Shown piece by piece: positions 34,514 through 43,302 of a stretch of DNA of 64,000 nt. A program made the translations under genes and the position numbers. Origin of the DNA: Flavicella sp964230805 (GTDB taxonomy: Bacteria; Bacteroidota; Bacteroidia; Flavobacteriales; Flavobacteriaceae); assembly GCA_964230805.1 (NCBI GenBank), contig CAXRIA010000002.1:76490-140489 (forward strand). The letters are read 5' to 3'. The notes under the pieces are model-generated. The model was not told the DNA's origin, did not search any database, and saw only the letters and a list, made by a program, of their open reading frames with translations. Positions within the stretch are counted from its first letter, which is position 1. The number at the start of each line of letters is the position of its first letter.

Positions 34514-35529
34514 GACTTATCTAGATTAAGAACCAAACCGAAGGTATTTGAATTGGCACTGGGGTGAAACCTACTCAACGCATAATTGAATTCAAAGTTT
34601 TTCATTTTCAAGCCAAATCCATAGGACAAACCATTGAACGATCTCTGATCGACAATGGTCAACTCTCTCGCTTTTTTAAAACTGTATCCTAGTCGAAATG
34701 TCAGTTTGTTTTCTGGAAAAAATTCGAAGCCAAAAACCGCATGTCGAAAAGCATTGTTTGCGAATGAAATTTCTTCCTCTCGCATGGTATTGGTATCAAT
34801 ATCAAAAACTGCTTGGGAAGGATTGGGCTCAGAAATATCCCATTGCTGCAAATTGTCTAAAGTCACAAACCATTGAATCGGTACGTGTTCTAAGCGTGAG
34901 GACAGCTCAAACAAAACCCGAAAAGGAAGCGATTCTTTTGTTCCGTCGAACGTGGTTATTTGCGTTCCTATATTGCGAAGCACCAAGGCTATTTTCAGCG
35001 GAGTTCGTTGGTGCTTGTACATCAAAGCAAGGTCAAAAGCGATACCAAAAGAAGAATACGTGTCTATGCGGGTATTGATCAATTTTGCGTTCAACCCCAT
35101 TTGTAAATTTATTTTTTTTAGAACCTGTGCATACCCCATTGATAGCGCCAAGTCATAGGCTTTAAATGTTCCCAGCACATTTCCGGTCTCATCTGCCCTT
35201 GTCAATTCACCGTAATCCAAATACTGAATCCCAGCATGAAAAAGTCCAAATTTCTTGTGAATTGGAGTCACAAATGCCACCGAACCCAAATTGATACCCG
35301 CCAAATAACTCGTGTAATTTGCCGCGATTTTACCTTGCATTTCTGAGGCAATGGTTGCGGGGTTCCACAATGGCTGATTCACATCCTCTTCAACAGTTAA
35401 TGTAGCACCTCCTAAAGCGATTTGTCTTGCGGAAGTCGGCAAGTTTAAAAAGGCATATACGGACTGGCCCGCTTGTGCTCCACAAATTGTGCTTGTCAGA
35501 GTAAATAATACATAGAGTGTCTTTTTCAT
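34510..35529 (-). CDS. porQ: Type IX secretion system protein PorQ
   Basis: A 339-residue outer-membrane beta-barrel of the PorV/PorQ/FadL-like group, part of the type IX secretion system that exports and attaches surface proteins. The signal peptide is MKKTLYVLFTLTSTICGAQA. The mature start SVYAFLNLPTSARQIALGGATL with NQPLWNPATI is characteristic of PorQ. The rest is amphipathic strands ending FGLVLNLDKS. Presence of PorQ implies a T9SS and often gliding motility. It is coupled to cmk. Confidence 0.93.
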   Translation of the reverse strand: MKKTLYVLFTLTSTICGAQAGQSVYAFLNLPTSARQIALGGATLTVEEDVNQPLWNPATIASEMQGKIAANYTSYLAGINLGSVAFVTPIHKKFGLFHAGIQYLDYGELTRADETGNVLGTFKAYDLALSMGYAQVLKKINLQMGLNAKLINTRIDTYSSFGIAFDLALMYKHQRTPLKIALVLRNIGTQITTFDGTKESLPFRVLFELSSRLEHVPIQWFVTLDNLQQWDISEPNPSQAVFDIDTNTMREEEISFANNAFRHAVFGFEFFPENKLTFRLGYSFKKARELTIVDQRSFNGLSYGFGLKMKNFEFNYALSRFHPSANSNTFGLVLNLDKS

Positions 35530-35670
35530 CCAATACAGGGGAATATCATGCCTTACTAAAACGTAAAAATACTATAATATTTTATAAAACATCAAAACTT
35601 ATGAGGTGCTGTGGTCTGAAGTCTAAGGGCTCGTACAACCGTCTATCGCTTAATGAAACTCCTCCTCTGT

Positions 35671-38238
35671 TTAAAACAATTTGGGTTGAGAAGCATCGGT
35701 ACCCTCCACCGATTCCTCTTCTACTTCAATAGCATCCAAAACCGGGGCTTCATAGGGATGGGATTCCAATAGATTTACCTGTTTTATTTTTTCAGTAGTG
35801 AGTTGATTTCCAATGGCCTTAATTCCTTTGACAGCAATAAATTTTTCAAAATCTACCGTGGTATTTTGCAAGCTTCTCTTTGAAAAAACTACCTCTGCAT
35901 TGGGACGGTAATCGGTGGCCACAATTTCCAATTGGGTTTTCGGGTGTTCACTGATAAATCGCTCTTCTTTTTCTGGATGATCAATCATAAAACGCTTTAC
36001 ATAATAACGTTCTTTCTCCCCTTCAAAATAAATAACTGAAATAGGTTTCATAGGATCCCATTTCTCCAATACAATCATATCATTTTCAAAGTGATAATTC
36101 AAGGTGGGCTTGATGGTTTTTACAATACCGGACTGGGTGGCAATCAGCAATTTGTCTTCGGCAGTAAATTCTCCTAACAAGTCTCCACGTTCATCGACAT
36201 TCAGGCGCTGCACCGTATCGTCGAACCAAATTTTTCTGGGTTTTAGGGTAGACACTCCCGCAGATTTAAATTCGATATTTTTTACAGAAAATTTGGTAAT
36301 TAAATTCCCTTTGGAACCCCTTCCTTTGATCATTAAATCAGAGAAATCAATATCCCACTTGAGCTTTTTTACACTTCCTACAGCTCTTAAATTCACGGTA
36401 ACTACTTCCGCTTCACCATTTGGATTTGCTGTGAAATAATGCACCCTAGAACCTTTGTTTCCCGCGGTTAAATCGTACATCTTATCGCGTGTAATCCCAG
36501 TGACATGAAATCTTTTCATATAACTCGGTCCCGATTTTCCATCGCGGTACATCATGTTGTACACGGTGCGTTTGTCTCCTTTTTTGAAAATTGCAATGTG
36601 AATGATGTCTTTTCCCACGAAGGTTTTTGCGGCTACTTTTGTAATCATCAAAGAACCGTCTCTTCGAAACACAATGACATCATCAATATCGGCACAATCC
36701 GTCACATATTCATCACGTCTAAGCGAAGTTCCGACAAAACCTTCGGCCCTATTGACGTAAAGTTTGGTGTTTCGCATCACCACTTTGGTCGCTACAATAT
36801 CATCAAATACTCGAATTTCTGTCTTTCGTTCTTTTCCTTTTCCATAGGTATCTTTCAATCGCTTGAAATACGAAATGGCAAATTCCACCAAATGGGCCAA
36901 ATTGTCTTTAACAGCCGCTATTTTTTCTTCCAAGGCCTCGATCAATTGATTTGCCTTCTCAATGTCAAATTTTGAAATTTTCTTAATCCGAATTTCTGTC
37001 AACCTCAAAATATCGTCTTGCGTCACGCTTCTTTTCAAGTGTTTGGTAAACGGCTTTAAACCGGTGTCTATGGCCTCCAATACCCCCTCCCAAGTTTCAA
37101 CTTCTTCAATGTCTCGATAGATTCTATTTTCTATAAAAATACGCTCCAACGAGGCAAAATGCCATTGTTCTTCCAGTTCACCGAGTTGAATTTCCAATTC
37201 TTTTTTCAGCAATGCTACGGTATGATCTGTAGAAATTTTCAACAAATCAGAAACTCCGATAAAAATAGGTTTGTGATCTTCAATAATACAACTCAAAGGA
37301 GAAATGGAACTCTCGCAGTTGGTAAAAGCGTACAAAGCATCAATGGTGGTATCTGGGGAAACATTGGGTGGTAGGTGTATCAATATTTCTACGGCTGCTG
37401 CCGTGTTGTCTTCAATTCGTTTGATTTTAATTTTCCCCTTTTCGTTGGCTTTTAATATCGAATCGATCAAAGTAGAGGTTGTGGTTCCGTATGGAATCTC
37501 ACGAATCACCAGTGTTTTTTTATCCAGCTGGCTGATTTTGGCTCTTACGCGTACCTTTCCGCCTCTTTTTCCATCGTTGTAATTTGTAAAATCAGCAATT
37601 CCTCCTGTCAAGAAATCTGGTAAAATCTTGAAACTTCTTCCTTTCAAGTACTTGATGGAGGCTTCGATCAATTCATTGAAATTGTGAGGAAGGATTTTGG
37701 TAGACAAACCCACGGCAATTCCCTCCGCTCCTTGTGCCAGTAGCAACGGAAATTTTACGGGCAAATGAATGGGCTCTTTTTTTCGTCCATCGTAAGAGGC
37801 TTGCCATTCTGTCGTTTTTGGATTGAAAATAACATCCAACGCAAATTTTGACAAACGCGCTTCGATGTATCGCGAAGCTGCGGCACGGTCTCCTGTAAGA
37901 ATATTTCCCCAGTTTCCCTGCATGTCAATTAACAATTCTTTTTGACCCAACTGTACCATCGCATCGGCAATGGAGGCATCTCCATGCGGATGGTATTGCA
38001 TGGTATGCCCTACCAAATTGGCCACCTTGTTGTAACGCCCATCATCGAGGTCTTTCATCGACTGCATGATGCGTCGTTGTACGGGTTTGAAACCATCATT
38101 CAAGGCCGGAACGGCTCTCTCCAAAATTACATAGGAAGCATAGTCCAAAAACCATTCTTTGTACATTCCTGTTACTTTGGTAATGGTTTCTTGCTTTCCT
38201 TCGGCTCCGTTTAGTTCTTGATCGTTTTCTTCTTGCAT
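35671..38238 (-). CDS. parC: DNA topoisomerase IV subunit A
   Basis: An 855-residue type IIA topoisomerase subunit that cuts and rejoins DNA to decatenate chromosomes. The catalytic tyrosine is in AASRYIEARLSKFAL near residue 120, with QGNWGNILTGDRAAASRY ahead of it. The C-terminal domain lacks a clear GyrA-box and the protein lies next to parE, which supports ParC rather than GyrA. The N-terminus MQEENDQELNGAEGKQE is acidic and variable. The C-terminal tail VEEESVEGTDASQPKLF is also acidic. Confidence 0.93.
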   Translation of the reverse strand: MQEENDQELNGAEGKQETITKVTGMYKEWFLDYASYVILERAVPALNDGFKPVQRRIMQSMKDLDDGRYNKVANLVGHTMQYHPHGDASIADAMVQLGQKELLIDMQGNWGNILTGDRAAASRYIEARLSKFALDVIFNPKTTEWQASYDGRKKEPIHLPVKFPLLLAQGAEGIAVGLSTKILPHNFNELIEASIKYLKGRSFKILPDFLTGGIADFTNYNDGKRGGKVRVRAKISQLDKKTLVIREIPYGTTTSTLIDSILKANEKGKIKIKRIEDNTAAAVEILIHLPPNVSPDTTIDALYAFTNCESSISPLSCIIEDHKPIFIGVSDLLKISTDHTVALLKKELEIQLGELEEQWHFASLERIFIENRIYRDIEEVETWEGVLEAIDTGLKPFTKHLKRSVTQDDILRLTEIRIKKISKFDIEKANQLIEALEEKIAAVKDNLAHLVEFAISYFKRLKDTYGKGKERKTEIRVFDDIVATKVVMRNTKLYVNRAEGFVGTSLRRDEYVTDCADIDDVIVFRRDGSLMITKVAAKTFVGKDIIHIAIFKKGDKRTVYNMMYRDGKSGPSYMKRFHVTGITRDKMYDLTAGNKGSRVHYFTANPNGEAEVVTVNLRAVGSVKKLKWDIDFSDLMIKGRGSKGNLITKFSVKNIEFKSAGVSTLKPRKIWFDDTVQRLNVDERGDLLGEFTAEDKLLIATQSGIVKTIKPTLNYHFENDMIVLEKWDPMKPISVIYFEGEKERYYVKRFMIDHPEKEERFISEHPKTQLEIVATDYRPNAEVVFSKRSLQNTTVDFEKFIAVKGIKAIGNQLTTEKIKQVNLLESHPYEAPVLDAIEVEEESVEGTDASQPKLF

Positions 38239-38275
38239 TTGTATTCCATTTCTGGTCGTTGGTACTTATCTTTTC

Positions 38276-40129
38276 TTATTCGGACACTACATCCAGTTCT
38301 ACTTTCAAGTTCTCAATGATAAATTTTTGTCGATCTGGGGTATTTTTCCCCATGTAAAATTCTAGCATTTTTTCCGTGGACATTTCTTTGTCTAGCATCA
38401 CTGGGTCCAAACGAATATTCTCACCGATAAAATGTACAAACTCATTGGGTGATATTTCTCCCAATCCTTTGAATCGAGTAATTTCCGGTTTTCCGGTCAA
38501 CTTTTCAATGGCCTGCATTTTTTCTTCTTCTGAGTAGCAATACACGGTTTCTTTTTTGTTTCTGACACGGAACAGAGGCGTTTCTAAAATAAACAAATGC
38601 CCCTCTTTGATGACTTCTGGAAAAAATTGCAAGAAAAAGGTAATCAGCAACAAACGAATGTGCATCCCATCCACATCGGCATCGGTAGCAATTACAATAT
38701 TGTTGTATCGCAAATTTTCCAAACTTTCCTCGATATTCAAGGCGGCTTGCAAGAGATTGAACTCTTCATTTTCATAGACCACTTTTTTGCTCATTCCGTA
38801 GGAATTCAAAGGTTTCCCTTTCAGACTAAAAACGGCTTGTGTATTTACATCTCTCGATTTGGTAATGGAACCACTGGCCGAATCTCCTTCTGTAATAAAC
38901 AGTGTGGTATTCAGTCGGTTGTCTTTTTTTAGATCGCCCAAGTGTACGCGGCAATCGCGCAATTTTTTGTTGTGAAGGTTGGCCTTTTTCGCGCGTTCTC
39001 GAGCCAACTTTCGAACACCTGACAATTCTTTTCGTTCTCGTTCTGCTTGTAAAATTTTACGTTGAATTTGCTCGGCTGTTTCGGGATTTTTGTGCAGGTA
39101 ATTGTCCAAATTGGTTTTGACAAAATCATTGACAAAGGTTCGAACCGTAGGCAGATCACCACCCATTTCTGTGGAGCCCAATTTGGTTTTGGTTTGACTC
39201 TCAAACACAGGCTCCATCACTTTTATACTGATGGCACTGACGATGGATTTCCGCACATCAGAGGCTTCAAAATTTTTCCCAAAAAACTCACGAATGGTTT
39301 TTACAACGGCTTCTCGAAAGGCCACTTGGTGGGTTCCTCCTTGTGTCGTGTGTTGTCCATTGACAAAAGAATGGTATTCTTCGCTGTACTGGGTTTTGCT
39401 ATGTGTCATGGCCAACTCAATATCATCGGCTTTCAAATGAATAATTGGGTAAGCAATGTCTTCCGGATTGCTATTTTCTTCCAACAAATCTTTCAATCCG
39501 TTTTCAGAGTGGTATTTTTCTCCATTGAAAACAATCGTAAGTCCTGTATTCAAATACACGTAATTTTTGATCATTTTCACCACGTATTCCGTTCGGAATT
39601 TGTAATTGGCAAAAATACTGGGATCAGGTGTAAAATTAACACGGGTTCCTCGACGTTGACTCGAAGACATCTCCTCACTTTTTTCAATTAAATTTCCTTG
39701 CTCAAACTCGGCAAAGACCGTTTTCCCATCGCGGAACGATTGCACACGAAAACTCGTAGAAAGCGCATTGACCGCTTTGGTACCTACCCCATTCAATCCG
39801 ACCGACTTTTTGAAGGCTTTGGAATCGTACTTTCCTCCGGTATTCATTTTGGAAACAACGTCCACCACTTTTCCCAACGGAATTCCACGTCCGTAATCAC
39901 GGATAATAACATGGGTATTTTTCACCGAAATTTCAATGGTTTTGCCCGCATTCATCACAAACTCATCAATAGAGTTGTCCAACACTTCCTTAATTAAAAT
40001 ATAGATTCCGTCGTCTTGCGAACTTCCATCTCCTAATTTCCCAATATACATTCCAGGACGCATACGAATATGTTCCTTCCAATCTAGCGATCGTATATTG
40101 TCTTCTGTGTATTTGGTTTCCTGCGCCAT
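38276..40129 (-). CDS. parE: DNA topoisomerase IV subunit B
   Basis: A 617-residue ATPase subunit of topoisomerase IV. The GHKL ATPase has RPGMYIGKLGDGSSQDDGIY, IKEVLDNSIDEF, DYGRGIPLG and GLNGVGTKAVNALS. The TOPRIM domain has ITEGDSASGSITKSRD and IATDADVDGMHIRLLL. The start MAQETKYTEDNIRSLDWKEH is typical of Bacteroidota ParE rather than GyrB. parC follows 37 nt downstream. Confidence 0.95.
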   Translation of the reverse strand: MAQETKYTEDNIRSLDWKEHIRMRPGMYIGKLGDGSSQDDGIYILIKEVLDNSIDEFVMNAGKTIEISVKNTHVIIRDYGRGIPLGKVVDVVSKMNTGGKYDSKAFKKSVGLNGVGTKAVNALSTSFRVQSFRDGKTVFAEFEQGNLIEKSEEMSSSQRRGTRVNFTPDPSIFANYKFRTEYVVKMIKNYVYLNTGLTIVFNGEKYHSENGLKDLLEENSNPEDIAYPIIHLKADDIELAMTHSKTQYSEEYHSFVNGQHTTQGGTHQVAFREAVVKTIREFFGKNFEASDVRKSIVSAISIKVMEPVFESQTKTKLGSTEMGGDLPTVRTFVNDFVKTNLDNYLHKNPETAEQIQRKILQAERERKELSGVRKLARERAKKANLHNKKLRDCRVHLGDLKKDNRLNTTLFITEGDSASGSITKSRDVNTQAVFSLKGKPLNSYGMSKKVVYENEEFNLLQAALNIEESLENLRYNNIVIATDADVDGMHIRLLLITFFLQFFPEVIKEGHLFILETPLFRVRNKKETVYCYSEEEKMQAIEKLTGKPEITRFKGLGEISPNEFVHFIGENIRLDPVMLDKEMSTEKMLEFYMGKNTPDRQKFIIENLKVELDVVSE

Positions 40130-40394
40130 GTAAAAAAAATTCGTTGAAGTGTTGCTAAAATAGCATTTTACCTATAAAATTAAAATGACGCTCTAAAATA
40201 ATTATGAACAAGTTATTCAGAGTGTTTCTTTCAGACAAATTCCCAAACATTTAATGATCCCAAAATTTAGATAACTTAAAATTTCACAGCCATTCAATCA
40301 CTCAAAATAAAAATTTTAAGACGCTACCCACAAATGCAAGACCTCTGAAAGATGAAAAAACAAAAAAGCCGCTGTCTATTTCTTGAGAATTGTG

Positions 40395-40402
40395 TATTTT
40401 TG
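40395..40402 (+). promoter_or_regulatory. -7 box TATTTTTG of purB
   Basis: Exact TAnnTTTG match 24 nt before the purB ATG. The rest of the nearly 300-nt divergent spacer between parE and purB (40130-40425) is AT-rich, and I see no gene or RNA structure in it. Confidence 0.55.
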
Positions 40403-40425
40403 CGGCTCAATTTCAATTTAAAAAC

Positions 40426-41769
40426 ATGTCATTATCTAGTTTAAACGCCATCTCTCCGATTGATGGAAGGTACCGAGGAAAAGTTGCCTCCCTAGCTGCT
40501 TATTATTCTGAAGAAGCTTTGATCAAGTACAGAGTCAAAGTAGAAATCGAATATTTTATTGCCCTGTGCGAAATTCCTTTACCTCAGTTGGCCGATTTTG
40601 ACAGTGCTGTGTTTCCAGCCTTGCGAGAAATTTACGAGCAATTCTCCACGGAAGATGCACTAAAAATCAAAGAAATTGAAACTGTGACCAACCACGATGT
40701 CAAAGCAGTGGAATATTTTATCAAAGAAAAATTTGACAAGCTGCATTTGCAGTCTTACAAAGAATTCATCCACTTCGGATTGACATCTCAAGACATTAAT
40801 AACACGGCCATACCCCTTTCTATCAAAGATTCTTTGGAAGAGGTATATTATCCTACTTTGGACGAATTGACGGCTAAATTGGCCGATTTATCTGAAGAAT
40901 GGGACGACATTCCGATGTTGGCACGTACCCACGGCCAACCGGCTTCTCCCTCACGTTTGGGGAAAGAGCTGTTTGTCTTTGTAGAACGTGTCAACCAACA
41001 GGTATTGCAGTTGCAACACACACCCCATGCCGCGAAATTTGGAGGAGCGACTGGAAATTACAACGCACACAAAGTGGCCTACCCAGACATTGATTGGAAA
41101 GCCTTTGGAACGCACTTTGTAGAAAATATTTTGGGCTTGCACCATTCATTCCCAACCACTCAAATCGAACACTACGATCATATGGCAGGTGTGTTTGACG
41201 CCATGAAGCGCATCAACAATGTCATTATGGACCTCGACAGAGACATCTGGACGTACATTTCGAGTAACTATTTCAAACAAAAAATAAAAAAAGGAGAAGT
41301 GGGTTCTTCGGCCATGCCACACAAAGTAAATCCAATTGACTTTGAAAATTCTGAAGGAAACATCGGAATTGCCAACGCTTTGTTCGAGCATTTGGCCGCC
41401 AAATTACCCGTGTCTCGTTTGCAACGCGATTTGACAGATTCCACCGTATTGCGAAACGTAGGAGTTCCATTTGGACATACCTTGATCGCCTTTGCTTCTA
41501 CCCTCAAAGGATTGAACAAACTGTTGTTGAACAAAGAAGCCTTCGAAGAAGATTTGGAAAACAACTGGGCCGTGGTTGCAGAAGCCATTCAAACGATTTT
41601 GCGAAGAGAAGCCTATCCAAATCCCTACGAAGCTTTGAAAGGCCTGACAAGAACAAACGAGCAAATCAATCAAGAATCCATTGCCAATTTTATCGACACA
41701 CTCGAGGTATCCGACGAAATAAAAGCGGAATTGAAAGTCATTACACCAAGTAACTACACAGGAATCTAA
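40426..41769 (+). CDS. purB: Adenylosuccinate lyase
   Basis: A 447-residue enzyme of the fumarase/aspartase superfamily. It splits SAICAR to AICAR and adenylosuccinate to AMP, so acts twice in purine synthesis. Motifs are HFGLTSQDINNTA, ARTHGQPASPSRLGKE and the signature loop GSSAMPHKVNPIDFENSEGN with the catalytic serine. The frame is open upstream, but the -7 box requires the ATG at 40426 (MSLSSLNAISPIDGRY). Confidence 0.96.
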   Translation: MSLSSLNAISPIDGRYRGKVASLAAYYSEEALIKYRVKVEIEYFIALCEIPLPQLADFDSAVFPALREIYEQFSTEDALKIKEIETVTNHDVKAVEYFIKEKFDKLHLQSYKEFIHFGLTSQDINNTAIPLSIKDSLEEVYYPTLDELTAKLADLSEEWDDIPMLARTHGQPASPSRLGKELFVFVERVNQQVLQLQHTPHAAKFGGATGNYNAHKVAYPDIDWKAFGTHFVENILGLHHSFPTTQIEHYDHMAGVFDAMKRINNVIMDLDRDIWTYISSNYFKQKIKKGEVGSSAMPHKVNPIDFENSEGNIGIANALFEHLAAKLPVSRLQRDLTDSTVLRNVGVPFGHTLIAFASTLKGLNKLLLNKEAFEEDLENNWAVVAEAIQTILRREAYPNPYEALKGLTRTNEQINQESIANFIDTLEVSDEIKAELKVITPSNYTGI

Positions 41770-41797
41770 CAAGATAATTTTCAAAAAAAATGAAGAG

Positions 41798-41834
41798 AAA
41801 TCTGACAAGCATTGAGCTTCTCAGGTTTTTTTTT
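41798..41834 (+). terminator. First hairpin downstream of purB
   Basis: An 8-bp stem (AAATCTGA / TCAGGTTT, one T-G pair) with a 15-nt loop, followed by a T run to 41834. It acts as the probable purB terminator. Its right arm can also pair with a downstream segment. Confidence 0.6.
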
Positions 41835-41838
41835 GTAG

Positions 41839-41876
41839 AAAAACCTGCACAACGTTCGCACCGTGCAGATTTTTAG
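41839..41876 (+). terminator. Second hairpin before the lipoprotein gene
   Basis: The stem AAAAACCTGCAC / GTGCAGATTTTT has one mismatch and a 12-nt loop and ends in TTTTT. Its left arm is also complementary to the right arm of the previous hairpin, so the structures exclude one another. Confidence 0.55.
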
Positions 41877-41890
41877 TTTACATTTACCTT

Positions 41891-42277
41891 ATGATACCAA
41901 AAGTCAGCGCTTTTCTTATTTGTGGTCTCCTGTTATGGGCTTGTAAAAATGATCCCAAATCTTTTTCTTTCAAAGAAGGAAGGTTTAAAACCTATTTGGA
42001 AAACAAATCAGACAGCTCTTACTTCTACAGAACTGAAAAATTTCAGATTGAAACCTACAAACAAAAAACAGACACTTTCCACATAACGTGGAAGAATCAG
42101 TTTGAATTTCATCTGAAAAAGCAGCACCCAAAGACAAAGCTGGACAGCACCAAATTCATTATAAAAATCACGAAAATTAAAAACAACTCTTACGAATTTT
42201 TGGGCTATTACTTTGGAAGCAACTTCAAACAAAAAGGCAGCACTTTTCGACTCGAAGAGGAACAGCAACAATATTAA
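41891..42277 (+). CDS. Small lipoprotein, unknown function
   Basis: A 128-residue predicted lipoprotein: hydrophobic signal and lipobox LWAC at residues 15-18. The mature part has a KEGRFKTYLENKSDSSYFYR stretch and alternating strands (FQIETYKQKTDTFHITWKNQFEFHL) that suggest a small beta-rich fold. I know it as a family that often sits beside purB/terC in Flavobacteriaceae only as an impression; function is unassigned. terC follows 34 nt later, so both may be one unit. Confidence 0.8.
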   Translation: MIPKVSAFLICGLLLWACKNDPKSFSFKEGRFKTYLENKSDSSYFYRTEKFQIETYKQKTDTFHITWKNQFEFHLKKQHPKTKLDSTKFIIKITKIKNNSYEFLGYYFGSNFKQKGSTFRLEEEQQQY

Positions 42278-42311
42278 AAATATACATCCACAACAATAGC
42301 ACATCATTGAT

Positions 42312-43073
42312 ATGGAAATTTTCACACAATTTGACACTTGGGTTGCACTACTTACCCTTACTTTTTTAGAAATCGTTTTGGGAATCGACAATATCATTTT
42401 CATTTCCATTACCACAGGAAAACTCCCCAAAGAACAACAAAAAAAAGCGACCCATATTGGATTGTTGCTAGCCATGGTTTTCCGAATAATTTTGTTATTC
42501 GGTGTTTCGTACTTAATTGCTATGAAAGAGGCAATTTTCAACATAGAAACCTCTTGGATTACGTCGCATGTCTCAGGGCAAAGTATCATTTTATTTGCTG
42601 GAGGATTGTTTTTACTCTACAAAAGTACCCGTGAAATCCATCACAAAGTGGAGGGAGCAGAAGAAAAAAACCCTTCCCGTTCGAGAGCCACGACACTATC
42701 CAAAGCCATTGTACAAATTGTATTGATTGACCTTGTTTTTTCATTTGATTCTGTTCTCACAGCTGTGGGAATGACCAACGGCATCGAAGGAGCGCTGACT
42801 ATCATGATCATCGCGGTCATCATTTCCATACTTATTATGATGCTGTTCGCCAACCCAGTTGGACAATTTGTAAACAAACATCCCACCATTCAAATGCTCG
42901 CATTGTCCTTTTTGATTTTGATCGGTTTTATGTTGATCACAGAAGGGGCTCATTTGGCACAAACGGAAATTTTTCAGCAACACATCGGAGCCATTCCAAA
43001 AGGGTATTTGTATTTTGCGATTGCCTTTTCTCTCGGTGTAGAAGCATTGAATATGAAAATTAGAAAAAAGTAA
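42312..43073 (+). CDS. TerC-family integral membrane protein
   Basis: A 253-residue TerC/Alx-family protein with about seven membrane segments. Conserved acidic residues appear in LGIDNIIFISITTGKL and in VFSFDSVLTAVGMTNG, which are thought to bind metal ions. TerC proteins have been linked to tellurite resistance, and more recently to manganese export that supports metalation of secreted enzymes. No ter cluster is present here, so a manganese or calcium role is more likely than tellurite. Confidence 0.92.
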   Translation: MEIFTQFDTWVALLTLTFLEIVLGIDNIIFISITTGKLPKEQQKKATHIGLLLAMVFRIILLFGVSYLIAMKEAIFNIETSWITSHVSGQSIILFAGGLFLLYKSTREIHHKVEGAEEKNPSRSRATTLSKAIVQIVLIDLVFSFDSVLTAVGMTNGIEGALTIMIIAVIISILIMMLFANPVGQFVNKHPTIQMLALSFLILIGFMLITEGAHLAQTEIFQQHIGAIPKGYLYFAIAFSLGVEALNMKIRKK

Positions 43074-43247
43074 AAACCCAACGCTGACACCTTCATTCAC
43101 AGCGCCATTTTCACATTCACTACTTTCATTCTAAAGGATTTCAAACCGTATTTTCATCGAAAAGCAACAAAAACAATCCTGTTGATAAGCCTTTGAAAAA
43201 AACTGCCTTTACCGCTTGATACAGCCCTTTTTTTGAACATTATTTTG

Positions 43248-43255
43248 TAGATTTG
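43248..43255 (+). promoter_or_regulatory. -7 box TAGATTTG of purL
   Basis: Exact TAnnTTTG match 48 nt before the preferred purL ATG. It excludes the GTG start at 43255. Confidence 0.5.
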
Positions 43256-43302
43256 TGCTTTTAAAAATTTCGAAGCAACAGCGCTTAAATATGCAAAAAT
43301 CC

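Noticed and set aside
39062..39691. 209-residue plus-strand frame opposite parE.
   Set aside because: Antisense to highly conserved ATPase and TOPRIM sequence; no independent support.
42312..43073. Tellurite-resistance cluster based on TerC.
   Set aside because: No terA, B, D, E or Z homologues are adjacent; TerC-family proteins alone are common metal-ion transport proteins.
43084..43112. ACGCTG / CAGCG hairpin after terC as a terminator.
   Set aside because: The stem is only 5-6 bp with a 13-nt loop and no T run follows.
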